A DNA stretch of 64,000 nucleotides from SbD1 sp039679945 (GCA_039679945.1 JBDKTY010000187.1:1-64000), one strand, 5' to 3'. Shown: positions 38,501 to 46,973, numbered from the stretch's first letter. Program-made: numbers and translations. Notes: generated by a model from the letters alone, not told the origin.

Positions 38501-41366
38501 AGGAACCGTGCGCGGGGCGCGAGTGCTCGAATTTCGAAGCCGAATCAAGCGACCGGCCGACCGGGACATTGTCATCCGGGGGGCGCGCGAACACAACCTG
38601 AAGCTCGATGAAATACGGATTCCCCGCGGCAAGATGACCGTGCTCACGGGTCTGAGCGGTTCCGGGAAATCGACCCTTGCCTTTGACGTTCTTTTTGCCG
38701 AGGGACAACGTCGCTACCTGGAGTGCCTCTCTTCCTACGTGCGGCAGTATTTCAAGATAATGGAAAAACCCGAGGTGGATCAGATCGAGGGGCTTCCTCC
38801 CACGATAGCGATCGAACAGCGAACGAGCCAGTTCGGCAGACGTTCGACGGTCGGCACGATAACCGAGATTTATCACTTCCTTCGCCTGTTTTTCTCCAAG
38901 CTCGGCGAGCAGCACTGCCCGGACTGCGGCAAGAAGCTCGAACGCCTGTCCTTTGACGGCATCCTCTCGAGGATACGTGATGAGGTGGGAAATGGCCCCG
39001 TGGCGCTTTTTACTCCGCTGGTTCATGGGCGCAAGGGAATCTACAGGGACCTTTTCCTGCGTCTCAAACGCATGGGTTTCGAACGGGTTCGGATTGACGG
39101 CAGGCTGATGGCCCTGGACCCGGTCCCCGATCTCGCGCGGCACAAGGAGCACGATATCCTGGCGCTTCTGCCGGGTCTTGACCGGACCGGTCTCTCGGTG
39201 GAACGCATAGCGGAAGGAGTACGGCGAGGTCTGGCCATGGGAGGGGGTATCGTGCATCTTGAACTCCCGGGGCAGAAAGAGGCAAGGGTTTTCAGCAGCA
39301 ATCTCTATTGTCCGGATTGCGACCAGGGGCTGGCTCCACTCGACCCTCGGCTGTTCTCCTTCAACAGCCGCCAGGGTTATTGCCCGGCCTGCACGGGTAT
39401 AGGGATGGTGCGCCGCTTGAATACGGAGCGGCTTGCCGGACCACCCGATGTGGCTCTCAAGGACGGCATGATCTCTTTTCTGCGAAGTACGCTCTGGAGA
39501 GGCTTCGGGAAGAGAGAAGGCGAAAAGCTCGAACGTCTCTGGGTGCGGCATCTCGGGATCGATACCTCAAAGCCTCGATCCAGCCTGACACTATCGGCCT
39601 GGGAATCGATCCTCAACGGGATGAAAGGCAAATTTCCCGGACTTAGCACGATAATCGGCCAGGTAACGGAGCAGGAAGAAGTCTGGAAGAACCTTCGGCC
39701 GCTATTTGATGAGCTGCCGTGCCCCGAGTGCGAGGGGAGCAGGTTGAACCGGCAGGCACGATCGGTTCTGTTTCGGGGCTGGAACATTCCGGGGCTCGCG
39801 GGGTTGAGCGTTGACCGGTTCCAGGAAGTGTGGAAAAGCTTCCGGTTCACGGCCCGTGAAAAGCCCATCGCCGGACCCATAGCGAAGGAGATAGGGGAGA
39901 GGCTATCGTTCCTGGATAAAGTTGGCCTCGGCTACCTCTCGCTCGACCGGTCCGGGGAGACCATGTCCGGAGGGGAAACCCAGCGGATACGCCTCGCAGC
40001 GCAACTCGGCTCGAATCTGCAGGGCGTGTGCTACATTCTCGACGAGCCCACCATCGGCCTGCATCCCGCGGACAATCTCAAGCTTCTGGAGAGCCTGGAA
40101 CGGCTGCGGGAAAAAGGCAATACGGTTATCGTCGTGGAGCATGATCCGGAAACCATGAAGAAAGCGGACGTGCTCATTGAACTCGGCCCGCTGGCGGGAG
40201 CGAACGGCGGGAAAGTGGTCGCGGAAGGGAGCTTCGACGAGCTTTGCAATAGATCGGAGACACTTACGGGTCAATGGTTTGGCAAACCGCTGAGCGATCT
40301 TTTCGACATCCCGGCCAGGAAAAAGGCGGGCAGCCTGGGATGGCTGGAATTCAACGGCGCCAGTGTCCGCAATCTCAAAAACATCGACGCGAGGGTCCCG
40401 ATCGGTCTGCTGGTGAGTGTGACAGGGGTGTCCGGGGCCGGGAAAAGCACTCTTGTACACGAAGTGATCCATAACGAGCTGACCGCCGTTCTGGGCCGGG
40501 GGGCGCGATCGGTCTGCACCGGGACATCGGGCTGTGAAAAAGTGTACCGTGTGATGGAGGTGGACCACAACCCCATAGGTCGTACCCCGCGCTCCATTCC
40601 GGCGACTTACATCGGGGTGTGGGATGAGATCCGGAAACTCTTCGCGCTGCTTCCGGAATCCAGGGCGCGAGGATATGGTCCGGGACGTTTTTCCTTCAAT
40701 GTGAAGGGGGGGCGGTGCGAGGAATGCAAGGGCCAGGGAAGGGTGAAAGTGGAGATGAACTTCCTGCCCGACGTTTTTGTACCATGTGAGTCCTGCTCGG
40801 GCGGTCGATTCAATCCGGAGACACTGACGGTGAAGTACCGGGAAAAAACCATCGCCGACGTGCTGGAGATGACGATCGACGAGTCGGTGGATCTCTTCTC
40901 CCCTGTCACGCGCATATCCCGTCCGCTGCGTATTCTGAGTGATCTGGGGCTTGGATACCTGAAGCTTGGGCAGCCCAGTCCCACGCTCTCCGGAGGCGAG
41001 GCACAGCGGATAAAGCTGGCGGGTGAACTCGGCAACAGCAGGAACTCCACCATCTATATTCTCGACGAGCCGACCACCGGGTTGCACCGGGCCGACATCA
41101 AACGGCTGTTGGATGTTCTGCGGGCGCTCACCGATCACGGTCACACCGTGCTGGTCATCGAGCACAATACAGACTTTGTCTGGGCGAGCGATTATGTGAT
41201 AGACGTCGGACCGGGCAGTGGGGAGGCCGGTGGCAGGATCGTGGCCCGGGGCGCTCCCGAGGAAATCGTAAAGAAGGCGCGGGCGGTATCGCTGACCGCA
41301 CGCGCTTTGCTGCCATATTATGAGAAGAGTTCGGGGAGGAGGCGGAAGGGTGAAAAGGGCCAGTAG
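35565..41366 (+). CDS. uvrA: double-length UvrA (two fused excinuclease ABC A subunits)
   Basis: This protein of about 1933 aa is twice the normal UvrA length of about 940. It contains four ABC nucleotide-binding sites: Walker A TGVSGSGKSS near residue 33, SGVSGSGKST near 620, TGLSGSGKST near 1028 and TGVSGAGKST near 1619. Four ABC signatures read LSGGEVQR, LSGGEAQR, MSGGETQR and LSGGEAQR. Each half also has zinc-finger cysteine pairs, for example CETCNGDGFERVEM and CEECKGQGRVKVEM. A variable linker (about 940-1000) joins the halves. UvrA normally dimerises to find bulky lesions and loads UvrB. The start TTG 35565 (GGGGGG 8 nt upstream) is preferred; GTG 35508 has no ribosome site. Confidence 0.93.
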   Translation: MPLHDFIRLRGVRQHNLKNIDIDIPLHSLVALTGVSGSGKSSLALHTLYAEGQRRYIETFSPYARQFLERMDPPEADLIEGIPPSIAIESGTAVRSSRSTVGTITEINDYLKLLFARLAVPYCPTCGKPVRCDTPETILDGLSDLGENDRLLIAFPSRAEPAGQWAQRLISEGFLRVFSGDRVLDLDGLDKTEAKSLEGGEILVVVDRLLWGKTERGRVADSIATAYRMGEGRVSIIVMPDRVRKFSSELSCPDCQGGISIPPATPNLFSFNSPIGACPECRGFGRTIGVDMDLVIPDRRLSIAQGAIKPWGVERDEYLELLDFCRKQGIPTDQPFSELDEASRRKILRGTKSYYGVKGFFEWLETKTYKMHVRVFLSRYRAYTACAACGGSRFQPAALLYRLKGAHIAEVAAWSIERCCHFFSGQWPEIAGDPAAQVLVSEIRGRLNFLKAVGLEYLTLDRQSRTLSGGEVQRVHLTRALGSSLVNVLYVLDEPSVGLHARDQKRLMDQLERLVAMGNSVVMVEHDPGMIRFCDHVIDMGPAGGEKGGQVVFQGRPADLANSKQSLTGAYLSGRKSVVPGYMERRTLVPGREIIIRRARENNLKGIDVLFPLGMLVGISGVSGSGKSTLVEKTLYNGWLRKRGRPAETPGLCDGLEGDGRIEEIILVDQQPVGRTPRANLLTYTHALDPLRKMLAATQEAIAKGFSTRHFSFNVPGGRCETCNGDGFERVEMQFLADVLLKCPQCNGRRFRDEVLEIKVRGVSIGDMLEMTAREILDLFPESEQLARCLEPVIAIGLDYLRMGQPLSTLSGGEAQRLKLVHYLQSSNGRTFERESNGNLFILDEPTTGLHPHDIAKLIRVLHKLVAIGHSVLVVEHNLEFLAACDWIIDLGPEGGEKGGSIVCQGDPEQVAAFPESITGRYLKERLEGADSGSLGVAMPEAAEPQASFARSLASSAGGGFPRESDVEKKSPAKSASTGGTVRGARVLEFRSRIKRPADRDIVIRGAREHNLKLDEIRIPRGKMTVLTGLSGSGKSTLAFDVLFAEGQRRYLECLSSYVRQYFKIMEKPEVDQIEGLPPTIAIEQRTSQFGRRSTVGTITEIYHFLRLFFSKLGEQHCPDCGKKLERLSFDGILSRIRDEVGNGPVALFTPLVHGRKGIYRDLFLRLKRMGFERVRIDGRLMALDPVPDLARHKEHDILALLPGLDRTGLSVERIAEGVRRGLAMGGGIVHLELPGQKEARVFSSNLYCPDCDQGLAPLDPRLFSFNSRQGYCPACTGIGMVRRLNTERLAGPPDVALKDGMISFLRSTLWRGFGKREGEKLERLWVRHLGIDTSKPRSSLTLSAWESILNGMKGKFPGLSTIIGQVTEQEEVWKNLRPLFDELPCPECEGSRLNRQARSVLFRGWNIPGLAGLSVDRFQEVWKSFRFTAREKPIAGPIAKEIGERLSFLDKVGLGYLSLDRSGETMSGGETQRIRLAAQLGSNLQGVCYILDEPTIGLHPADNLKLLESLERLREKGNTVIVVEHDPETMKKADVLIELGPLAGANGGKVVAEGSFDELCNRSETLTGQWFGKPLSDLFDIPARKKAGSLGWLEFNGASVRNLKNIDARVPIGLLVSVTGVSGAGKSTLVHEVIHNELTAVLGRGARSVCTGTSGCEKVYRVMEVDHNPIGRTPRSIPATYIGVWDEIRKLFALLPESRARGYGPGRFSFNVKGGRCEECKGQGRVKVEMNFLPDVFVPCESCSGGRFNPETLTVKYREKTIADVLEMTIDESVDLFSPVTRISRPLRILSDLGLGYLKLGQPSPTLSGGEAQRIKLAGELGNSRNSTIYILDEPTTGLHRADIKRLLDVLRALTDHGHTVLVIEHNTDFVWASDYVIDVGPGSGEAGGRIVARGAPEEIVKKARAVSLTARALLPYYEKSSGRRRKGEKGQ

Positions 41367-41381
41367 AGTTGCGGCCAAGGT

Positions 41382-41426
41382 GACATCGGAGGAGATCTGA
41401 GTCCCGCCGCGCGGCGGGGGCCAACT
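41382..41426 (-). pseudogene. RelE-type toxin remnant (N-terminal fragment)
   Basis: Just past the antitoxin stop, another frame reads AWKIELAPAARRDS, the usual opening of RelE/ParE-family toxins. No start codon precedes it, and resemblance ends after about 15 residues, shortly before the uvrA 3' end on the other strand. A perfect 16-bp palindrome (CCCGCCGC and its complement, 41403-41418) lies inside. Only the tail of a lost toxin-antitoxin module remains. Confidence 0.5.
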
Positions 41427-41651
41427 CAATCTTCCACGCCCTGGCGCTTCATTACTTTCTCAAGGGAGAGGGGCTTTGCGCGGCCTGCCCGGATCTTCTC
41501 CGGGCGCTGCTCCGCAATATAGATATCTTCGAGGTCATCGAGATGATCGAGGATTGCCTGACGGGCACAAAAGGTCTTGGCTCGTCCCGTAAACCCTTGG
41601 CAGTTCATCCAGTGGTTTCTCAATTTCCTCGGGGAGGCGAATGGCGAGCAT
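41426..41651 (-). pseudogene. ribbon-helix-helix antitoxin (RelB/DUF6290 type), frameshifted
   Basis: From ATG 41651 the frame reads MLAIRLPEEIEKPLDELP, the beta-strand and first helix of a ribbon-helix-helix antitoxin. Near 41594-41600 one extra base shifts the frame. The next frame continues GFTGRAKTFCARQAILDHL, DDLEDIYIAEQRPEKIRAG and ends SLEKVMKRQGVED. Joined, the two parts make a normal antitoxin of about 75 aa. The degenerate toxin beside it shows that the whole module is decayed. A sequencing error could explain the shift, but not the missing toxin. Confidence 0.75.
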
Positions 41652-41720
41652 AGCCGTTTCCCCTCGGCGCGAATATACGCATCCCGCACGTCGCTCCGCC
41701 TTCGGCTAGAAAGATGACTC

Positions 41721-42446
41721 TCAGCTTGCCGCCACACTGACACCGGATTCCTCGATACTTTTTATGTTCCGAAGCAGAAGAAGCATCTTGCCATGGATGT
41801 CCTCGAAATACTCCTTTCGTGCAAGGATGGCATCCGGCCTTTGGATATACTGCCCGTCCACCATCTCGTCGGCACAATTTTGAACCAGGGAAAGAACGAT
41901 CTCGTGCGAGAATTCGATGTGGAACTGGAGGGCGACAACGCGCCCTCCGTTGTAAGAAAATGCCTGCGCGGGACAGGCTTCGCTCTCCGCCAGCATAATG
42001 GCGCCCTTGGGGAGCGAAAATGTATCTCCATGCCAGTGAAGTGCCATGAACTCCTTGGGAAATCCTCGGAAGGGGCCGGAACCCGATGCCCCCGGCAATA
42101 ACCTTACGGGATACCAGCCGATTTCCTTGTACGGGTTGCTGACTACCTGACCTCCCAGTACATCGGAGAGCAGTTGAGCGCCCAGGCAAATGCCCAGAAC
42201 AATTTTGTTGCTCGCCACAGCCTCGCGGATGAACTTTTTCTCGGCATTCAGCCAGGGATATTCCCTGTCTTCATAAATATTCATGGGGCCTCCCAGCACT
42301 ACAAGCCAGTCAAAGCTGTCCAGGGAGGGGAGCTTCTCCCATCGGTACAAATGTGTGGAAGATATTTCATGCCCGTTCTCTTTTGCCCAGCTTCCAATGT
42401 TTGCGGGTCCCTCGAATTCCACGTGTTGAAGATAATGAAGTCTCAT
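41721..42446 (-). CDS. class I glutamine amidotransferase-like protein
   Basis: This 241-aa cytoplasmic protein is related to the stand-alone GMP-synthase-like glutamine amidotransferases. The nucleophile elbow is GICLGAQLLSDVLGG with the catalytic Cys, and the His-Glu pair is in VALQFHIEFS. LVVLGGPMNIYEDREYPWL is the conserved early motif. Members remove ammonia from glutamine or hydrolyse gamma-glutamyl bonds in amino-acid or polyamine catabolism. No synthase partner is adjacent, so the acceptor is unknown. The region 42447-42744 upstream holds no recognisable gene. Confidence 0.88.
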   Translation of the reverse strand: MRLHYLQHVEFEGPANIGSWAKENGHEISSTHLYRWEKLPSLDSFDWLVVLGGPMNIYEDREYPWLNAEKKFIREAVASNKIVLGICLGAQLLSDVLGGQVVSNPYKEIGWYPVRLLPGASGSGPFRGFPKEFMALHWHGDTFSLPKGAIMLAESEACPAQAFSYNGGRVVALQFHIEFSHEIVLSLVQNCADEMVDGQYIQRPDAILARKEYFEDIHGKMLLLLRNIKSIEESGVSVAAS

Positions 42447-42744
42447 TCCGTCCTCATTGTGTTTACCAAACAGTTAATTGATAAATCTTTCCGCTATCGT
42501 CCGCCGGATGATGATCAATATTCGTGCCGAAGGGTAGGAAAAGTGGGCTGGGTGGAAGACATTTTTGTGGCTGACGATCATTACCCGTCGCGAACCACGA
42601 CCCCACGGTCCCCGGAATGGGTCCCGGGGACTGTGATAACCTCATCGCGCGCGGCATATTTTCATGATGGGATGCGGGAAATACAGGGAGGGACGCGATG
42701 TGCCCCGGTCCCCCCTCATTGCATGGAATCGTTGGCGATATCCG

Positions 42745-43128
42745 CTACCGAGGCGCCCCGCTCGCGATCCACTTTTCGATCAGGGCTATATCCTCATTGG
42801 AGACCCAGGGAGGACCGTTGCGCGGCATGCGAGGGGTTTTGGCGCCGGTGAGTCTGAGCAGCAGGGAACTCTTGGCGGGTTGTCCGGGGACCACCACCTT
42901 TTCATCATTGCTGCCTTTTATAATGTTTTCGTAGGTGTCCAGATGGAGGCCCTTGGCGGCCTTCGCGCCGCTGTGGCAGTTCAGGCATCGGTTCTGTAAA
43001 ATGGGGGCAATTTCCGAGTAGGATACTCCCTTTGATTGCGGCTGAGTTTGCGCCAGACCCGTCGTGGGGATGCAGAGGATGATGGCTGCAAGAAATAACA
43101 TGGCAATCGACAAGTGCTCATACTTCAT
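42745..43128 (-). CDS. periplasmic mono-heme c-type cytochrome domain protein
   Basis: This 127-aa protein has a signal peptide (AMLFLAAIILCIPTTGLAQ) followed by one heme c site CLNCHSG and the KGLHLDTYENIIKGS, PGQPAKSSLLLRL, RMPRNGPP and ALIEKWIASGA blocks. These are the hallmarks of the PSCyt1-like cytochrome domain, with the Met in RMPRNG as probable distal ligand. The start is ATG 43128 with GGAGG 7 nt upstream. The same frame runs on to 43395, but that part is the SRP RNA gene, not protein. It likely shuttles electrons in the periplasm. Confidence 0.82.
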   Translation of the reverse strand: MKYEHLSIAMLFLAAIILCIPTTGLAQTQPQSKGVSYSEIAPILQNRCLNCHSGAKAAKGLHLDTYENIIKGSNDEKVVVPGQPAKSSLLLRLTGAKTPRMPRNGPPWVSNEDIALIEKWIASGAPR

Positions 43129-43235
43129 CGTGGTTCCTCCGGGGTTAAGGGTAGACTGGCAGACAGTGATTCGATGCGGAGTCAGGATGAAGTTAAGGCA
43201 AGGCGAGTGAAATGTGAAGCGGGAGGGAAAAAAGA

Positions 43236-43507
43236 ACTTGGCCGTGCACCCTTTGTCGAACCGGCCAAGGCAGACCGCACACCTTCCTGCAACCAGATCA
43301 GATGTAACTACGACACAGCCGATGATACTTACCGCTGCTTCCTTCCGGACCTGACGGGGTTCGTAGTCGTCTGTTGCGTAGTGTCCAACCGGCACAGGAA
43401 TTAATACGATCAGCTCGGCGAGGGCCCTTCAAAGGGGATTCGACCCCGCTAAAGCGGATCTCGGGCTACAGGGCACCGCTAGCTCCCCGTCTAGCACGAC
43501 CAAGATC
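43236..43507 (-). ncRNA. ffs: signal recognition particle RNA, large bacterial (Alu-domain) type
   Basis: On the minus strand, the SRP core GTCAGGTCCGGAAGGAAGCA (plus strand about 43332-43354) is the universally conserved helix 8 tip bound by Ffh. The 5' part GTGCTAGACGGGGAGCTAGC, then GGTGCCCTGTA and TCGAATCCCC, matches the Alu domain (helices 3 and 4) of the Bacillus subtilis scRNA. The ends pair: CTTGGTCGTGC at the 5' end with GCACGGCCAAG at the 3' end, closing helix 5, followed by TTCTTTTTT as terminator. At about 272 nt it is the long form, not the roughly 114-nt 4.5S of gammaproteobacteria. The RNA targets membrane proteins to the translocon. Its ends are inferred from the pairing. Confidence 0.93.
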
Positions 43508-43590
43508 GTTTCAAACTTGAGCTTTCATACTAACATTTCCATCCCGGGATTGCAATCCCTCGAAATCTGACGACTGGACGCGGTAACACT

Positions 43591-44313
43591 TCATGCGTCG
43601 CGCCCTATCGCCCCCCGGTCCGGGAGAAAACATCGTGAAAGGGTTATGCCGAGAATGTCGCGCAGGGTCTTGAAGGCGCCGCCGCGAAGAAGATGGCGCC
43701 AGCCGCCGATGTAGATCGGCAGCCGGGGGCTCCGGTGCGCAAGTTCAAGGCGGATGCGCGCGGCAATGTGTTCTTCGCGGCTCCGCCACGGCGAAAAGTC
43801 ATTTCCGGTCCAGGGATCGAGGACCGGCGATCCGCTCGTGATCTGGCGCGCAGCCCGATCGTACTGCACGTGAACCGGAATTTGCATCCTCTCCAGGCGC
43901 AGGAGTGATTCCAGGTTCTCCGCGCTGATGAGTTCTCCCCAGGTCTCTATCCACTGCCGACTGAACTCCGACCAGTCCACGGCGAGTATTGTGACGCCGG
44001 TCGCATGGGAGGCGTAAGCTTCGGAAGCACGGTACTCAAATGGAAGCGCGATCTGGTGGCGTATCGCCCTGACTTGGGGATGCATGAGAGCATCCTTGAA
44101 GGATAACCCGATTCGGTGTGCCGCATGTTGGAGATTTTGCGACAGCTCACGAAGCAGTCGGGGCGCGTGCTCCTTTCTGTAGTGCAGGGCATACGGGCTC
44201 AGTTCCACAAAAACGAGGTCAGGCTGGATCTCCGAAAGGAGGAACCGCGTACGCGCGTATCCGCTGGGGTCGGAATGCACGGTACCGAGAAGAATGAGAC
44301 CGGAAGTTTGCAC
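43591..44313 (-). CDS. TraB/PrgY-like family protein
   Basis: This 240-aa protein opens with LILLGTVHSDPSGYARTRFLLSEIQPDLVFVELSP (in two halves, residues 6-40), the GT(V/A)H and VEL-S motifs of the TraB/GumN superfamily. Those proteins are thought to be metal-dependent proteases or peptide-binding proteins. The second half (residues 100-230) has no known motif, and no membrane segment is visible, unlike PrgY. The assignment rests on the N-terminal motifs. It lies between the SRP RNA gene and a HAD phosphatase on the same strand. Confidence 0.55.
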   Translation of the reverse strand: MQTSGLILLGTVHSDPSGYARTRFLLSEIQPDLVFVELSPYALHYRKEHAPRLLRELSQNLQHAAHRIGLSFKDALMHPQVRAIRHQIALPFEYRASEAYASHATGVTILAVDWSEFSRQWIETWGELISAENLESLLRLERMQIPVHVQYDRAARQITSGSPVLDPWTGNDFSPWRSREEHIAARIRLELAHRSPRLPIYIGGWRHLLRGGAFKTLRDILGITLSRCFLPDRGAIGRDA

Positions 44314-44371
44314 GGCAATGAGCCACGTTTTCGGGAACTGTTCCTTCGGCGCGCTGCCTCTTGCGTTGCGA

Positions 44372-45064
44372 TCAGGGATTCACGGGCTCGGGGACATTTT
44401 CCGAAAAAAGGAAATGAAGTTCCCTGAAATGAGCAACATGAAAATCCGCGTTCAGAAGAGGGTTCTTGTAGCCCACGAAGGGCACTCCGGTGGCCCGCGC
44501 AAAATCCTCGTCCACCTTGGAGTCGCCGACATAAAGAACCTCACCGGGTGAGGCGCCGAAGGCCGTTAATATGCGCTGCATTATCTCGGGGTGCGGCTTG
44601 GGGTTCGTGACATCAGACGCGCTGACCACGAGGTCGAAATACTGGCTGATATTGTAACGCTTGAGCAGTTCCAGTGTCGATACGGTCCGGTTCGTGGCCA
44701 GCGCGATCCGGTAATGCTTTTTCGCGAGACTCAGGAATTCGGTCAGGCCGGGCTCCTGCTGAAGATGACCGTTAAATGGTTCGAAGTCGATGGTCTTGAA
44801 ATAGGCGTAGGCGCGCTCGAAATCCTCGCCGTCGTTCCCGATCAGGTAGAGCAGCGACTGGCGGACGGGGTGCATGTGAATATACTCGTGCTGATCGGCG
44901 CGGACCGGAGGGCGTCCCACGACCTCCATGATGTGGGTGTAGAATAGAATGTTGGCCTGCCGCGAATCGAACAGGACACCGTCACAATCAAGCGCTATCA
45001 CCTTCAAATTCTTTAGTTTGGAAAGCAACGCGCCGTATTTTCCATTTTGACCGTCAATTTGCAT
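44372..45064 (-). CDS. HAD-superfamily phosphatase (phosphoglycolate phosphatase-like)
   Basis: This 230-aa cytoplasmic hydrolase has motif I LDCDGVLFDS, in which the DxDG pair is nucleophile and general acid. Motif II is ALATNRT, and motifs III/IV are NPKPHPEIMQRIL and LYVGDSKVDEDFARATG. The helical cap lies between motifs I and II. Substrate specificity is not evident. The C-terminal FRELHFLFSENVPEP is unusual but short. It is 58 bp upstream of the TraB-like gene and may be co-transcribed with it. Confidence 0.85.
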   Translation of the reverse strand: MQIDGQNGKYGALLSKLKNLKVIALDCDGVLFDSRQANILFYTHIMEVVGRPPVRADQHEYIHMHPVRQSLLYLIGNDGEDFERAYAYFKTIDFEPFNGHLQQEPGLTEFLSLAKKHYRIALATNRTVSTLELLKRYNISQYFDLVVSASDVTNPKPHPEIMQRILTAFGASPGEVLYVGDSKVDEDFARATGVPFVGYKNPLLNADFHVAHFRELHFLFSENVPEPVNP

Positions 45065-45141
45065 CCAGATGATCCATCCTTCCGGTATTTCCCGCGTTTG
45101 AAGACACTGAAAACCTTTACATGCGGGGGCTTATGGAATAC

Positions 45142-45165
45142 ATTACCAGCCAATGACATGGTAAT
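45142..45165. promoter_or_regulatory. possible operator upstream of nadB
   Basis: ATTACC and GGTAAT form an inverted repeat around 12 bp, followed by repeated GTAATATA. It could serve regulation of the NAD pathway gene or the divergent phosphatase. It is a weak candidate. Confidence 0.25.
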
Positions 45166-45257
45166 ATAGTAATATAATCCAAATGTGCCGGAGCTACAAA
45201 CACGTGGTAACAGGTTGCCCCGTGTTTATTCCGGCTTCTTTTATATGGGAATCGAGA

Positions 45258-46973
45258 ATGAAAAATCAATTCGATTATCTGGTCATCGGAAGCGGTATAG
45301 CTGGACTCTCGTTCGCGCTGAAAGCAGCCAGGAGCGGATCAGTTGCTATTGTAACAAAAAAGGACAAACTGGAAACCAGTACCAATTATGCCCAGGGCGG
45401 CATCGCTTCCGTTTTTGGCGGTGATGATTCCTTTCAGCTTCACATAGAGGATACGCTCAGTGCGGGCGATGGGCTGTGCCATCCCGAGATTGTCGACCTC
45501 GTGGTCAGATCGGGTCCTGAACGGATAAAGGATCTGATCGAACTGGGTGTTCCGTTCAATCGCACGGATTGCGGCGGAGACGGCTTCGACCTGGGAAGGG
45601 AAGGAGGCCATAGCCGCAACCGCATCCTGCACGCGCAGGACCTGACGGGCCGGGCGGTTGAAGAAGTCCTCATGGCCGCGGTCGAGGCAAATCCAAATAT
45701 CGTCATATTCGAAAATCACCTGGTACTCGATCTGGTCATTCAGCACCACTCGCTGCGCAGCGGGTCGCTGAACCTTTACCAGCAGGACATATGCAGGGGC
45801 GCTTACGTGCTGGACATCTCCGGAAACGAGGTTCACACCTTTGTCGCCAACGCCGTGCTGCTGTGCACGGGAGGCGCCGGTAAGGTCTACCTGTATACGA
45901 GCAATCCCGACGTCGCGACGGGAGACGGCCTCGCCATAGCCTACCGGGCCGGCGCTCGGCTGGCGAATCTGGAATTCGTGCAATTCCATCCCACATGCCT
46001 CTATCATCCGCTGGCCAAAAACTTCCTTATTTCCGAAGCGGTCCGGGGGGAAGGCGGGCGGCTTATCGACAAGCGCGGCCGCGCCTTCATGGAAAAATAC
46101 CACCCCATGAAAGACCTTGCCTTCCGTGACATCGTGGCCCGCGCCATAGATACGGAGATGAAAACCACGGGAGATGACTGTGTCTTCCTGGATATCAGCC
46201 ACAAGGACTCGGATTTCCTGAAGCAGCGCTTCCCGAACATTCTCCAGAAATGTCTTTCCCTCGGCATAGACATTACCCGCGATCCCATGCCGGTTGTGCC
46301 GGCGGCACACTACATGTGCGGTGGAATCGTCACCAATGCGATGGGGCAGACCACCATCCAGAATCTCTACGCGATAGGCGAGTGCGCGTGCACCGGATTG
46401 CACGGCGCGAACCGCCTGGCCAGCAACTCACTTCTGGAAGCAATGGTTTTTGGGCACACCGCTGCGGGCCACTGCGGCCAGAATATCGGGCAGTGGCGCA
46501 ACCGAATGCTGCCGGAGGTGCCGGACTGCTCCGCCAAGGTCAATCAAAGCGGCTCCGAGGCCAACAATGAGATGGTCCTGGTCGCCCATAACTGGGATAT
46601 CATCAGGCGGCTCATGTGGAATTACGTGGGAATAGTGCGAACCGACAAGCGGCTAAACCTGGCACTCAATCACATCGCGCACATCCGAATGGAGATCGTG
46701 GAACACATGCCCAAGATCCCGATCAACAGCGACCTTGTGGAATTGCAGGGACTCGCGCTCGTTGCGGAGTTGATCATCCGGTGCGCGGTGCAGAGGAAGG
46801 AGAGCCGGGGGCTTCACTTCAATGTGGATCATCCCCAGAAAGACGGAGCGGACCGGGTCAAGGACACCATAGTGTCCAAGAATCCGGCGGAGGAGTTCTT
46901 TTCATCCGTGCCGTTCAGGACAGATGAGCCTGCTTATGGTCCGCCGACGGTTCTATCGTTTCGGCATCAATAA
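45258..46973 (+). CDS. nadB: L-aspartate oxidase
   Basis: This 571-aa FAD enzyme oxidises L-aspartate to iminoaspartate, the first step of de novo NAD synthesis, and can use fumarate as acceptor in anaerobes. The FAD-binding motif GSGIAGLSFALKAA is near residue 10. NYAQGGIASVFGGDDSF, GREGGHSRNRILHA, EFVQFHPTCLYHP and the GGIVTNAMGQTT block are classic NadB. The start is ATG 45258; upstream in-frame codons from 45183 are not homologous. Neither nadA nor nadC is adjacent. Its 3' end overlaps the opposite-strand gene by 59 bp. Confidence 0.95.
   Translation: MKNQFDYLVIGSGIAGLSFALKAARSGSVAIVTKKDKLETSTNYAQGGIASVFGGDDSFQLHIEDTLSAGDGLCHPEIVDLVVRSGPERIKDLIELGVPFNRTDCGGDGFDLGREGGHSRNRILHAQDLTGRAVEEVLMAAVEANPNIVIFENHLVLDLVIQHHSLRSGSLNLYQQDICRGAYVLDISGNEVHTFVANAVLLCTGGAGKVYLYTSNPDVATGDGLAIAYRAGARLANLEFVQFHPTCLYHPLAKNFLISEAVRGEGGRLIDKRGRAFMEKYHPMKDLAFRDIVARAIDTEMKTTGDDCVFLDISHKDSDFLKQRFPNILQKCLSLGIDITRDPMPVVPAAHYMCGGIVTNAMGQTTIQNLYAIGECACTGLHGANRLASNSLLEAMVFGHTAAGHCGQNIGQWRNRMLPEVPDCSAKVNQSGSEANNEMVLVAHNWDIIRRLMWNYVGIVRTDKRLNLALNHIAHIRMEIVEHMPKIPINSDLVELQGLALVAELIIRCAVQRKESRGLHFNVDHPQKDGADRVKDTIVSKNPAEEFFSSVPFRTDEPAYGPPTVLSFRHQ

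Noticed and set aside
38208..39551. Long frames antisense to uvrA (also 36372-37694 and 39903-41429)
   Set aside because: High-GC shadow frames without motifs. The only real signal on that strand is the toxin remnant past the uvrA stop.
43129..43395. N-terminal extension of the small cytochrome frame
   Set aside because: The extension lies partly within the SRP RNA gene, while ATG 43128 has GGAGG and begins a proper signal peptide.
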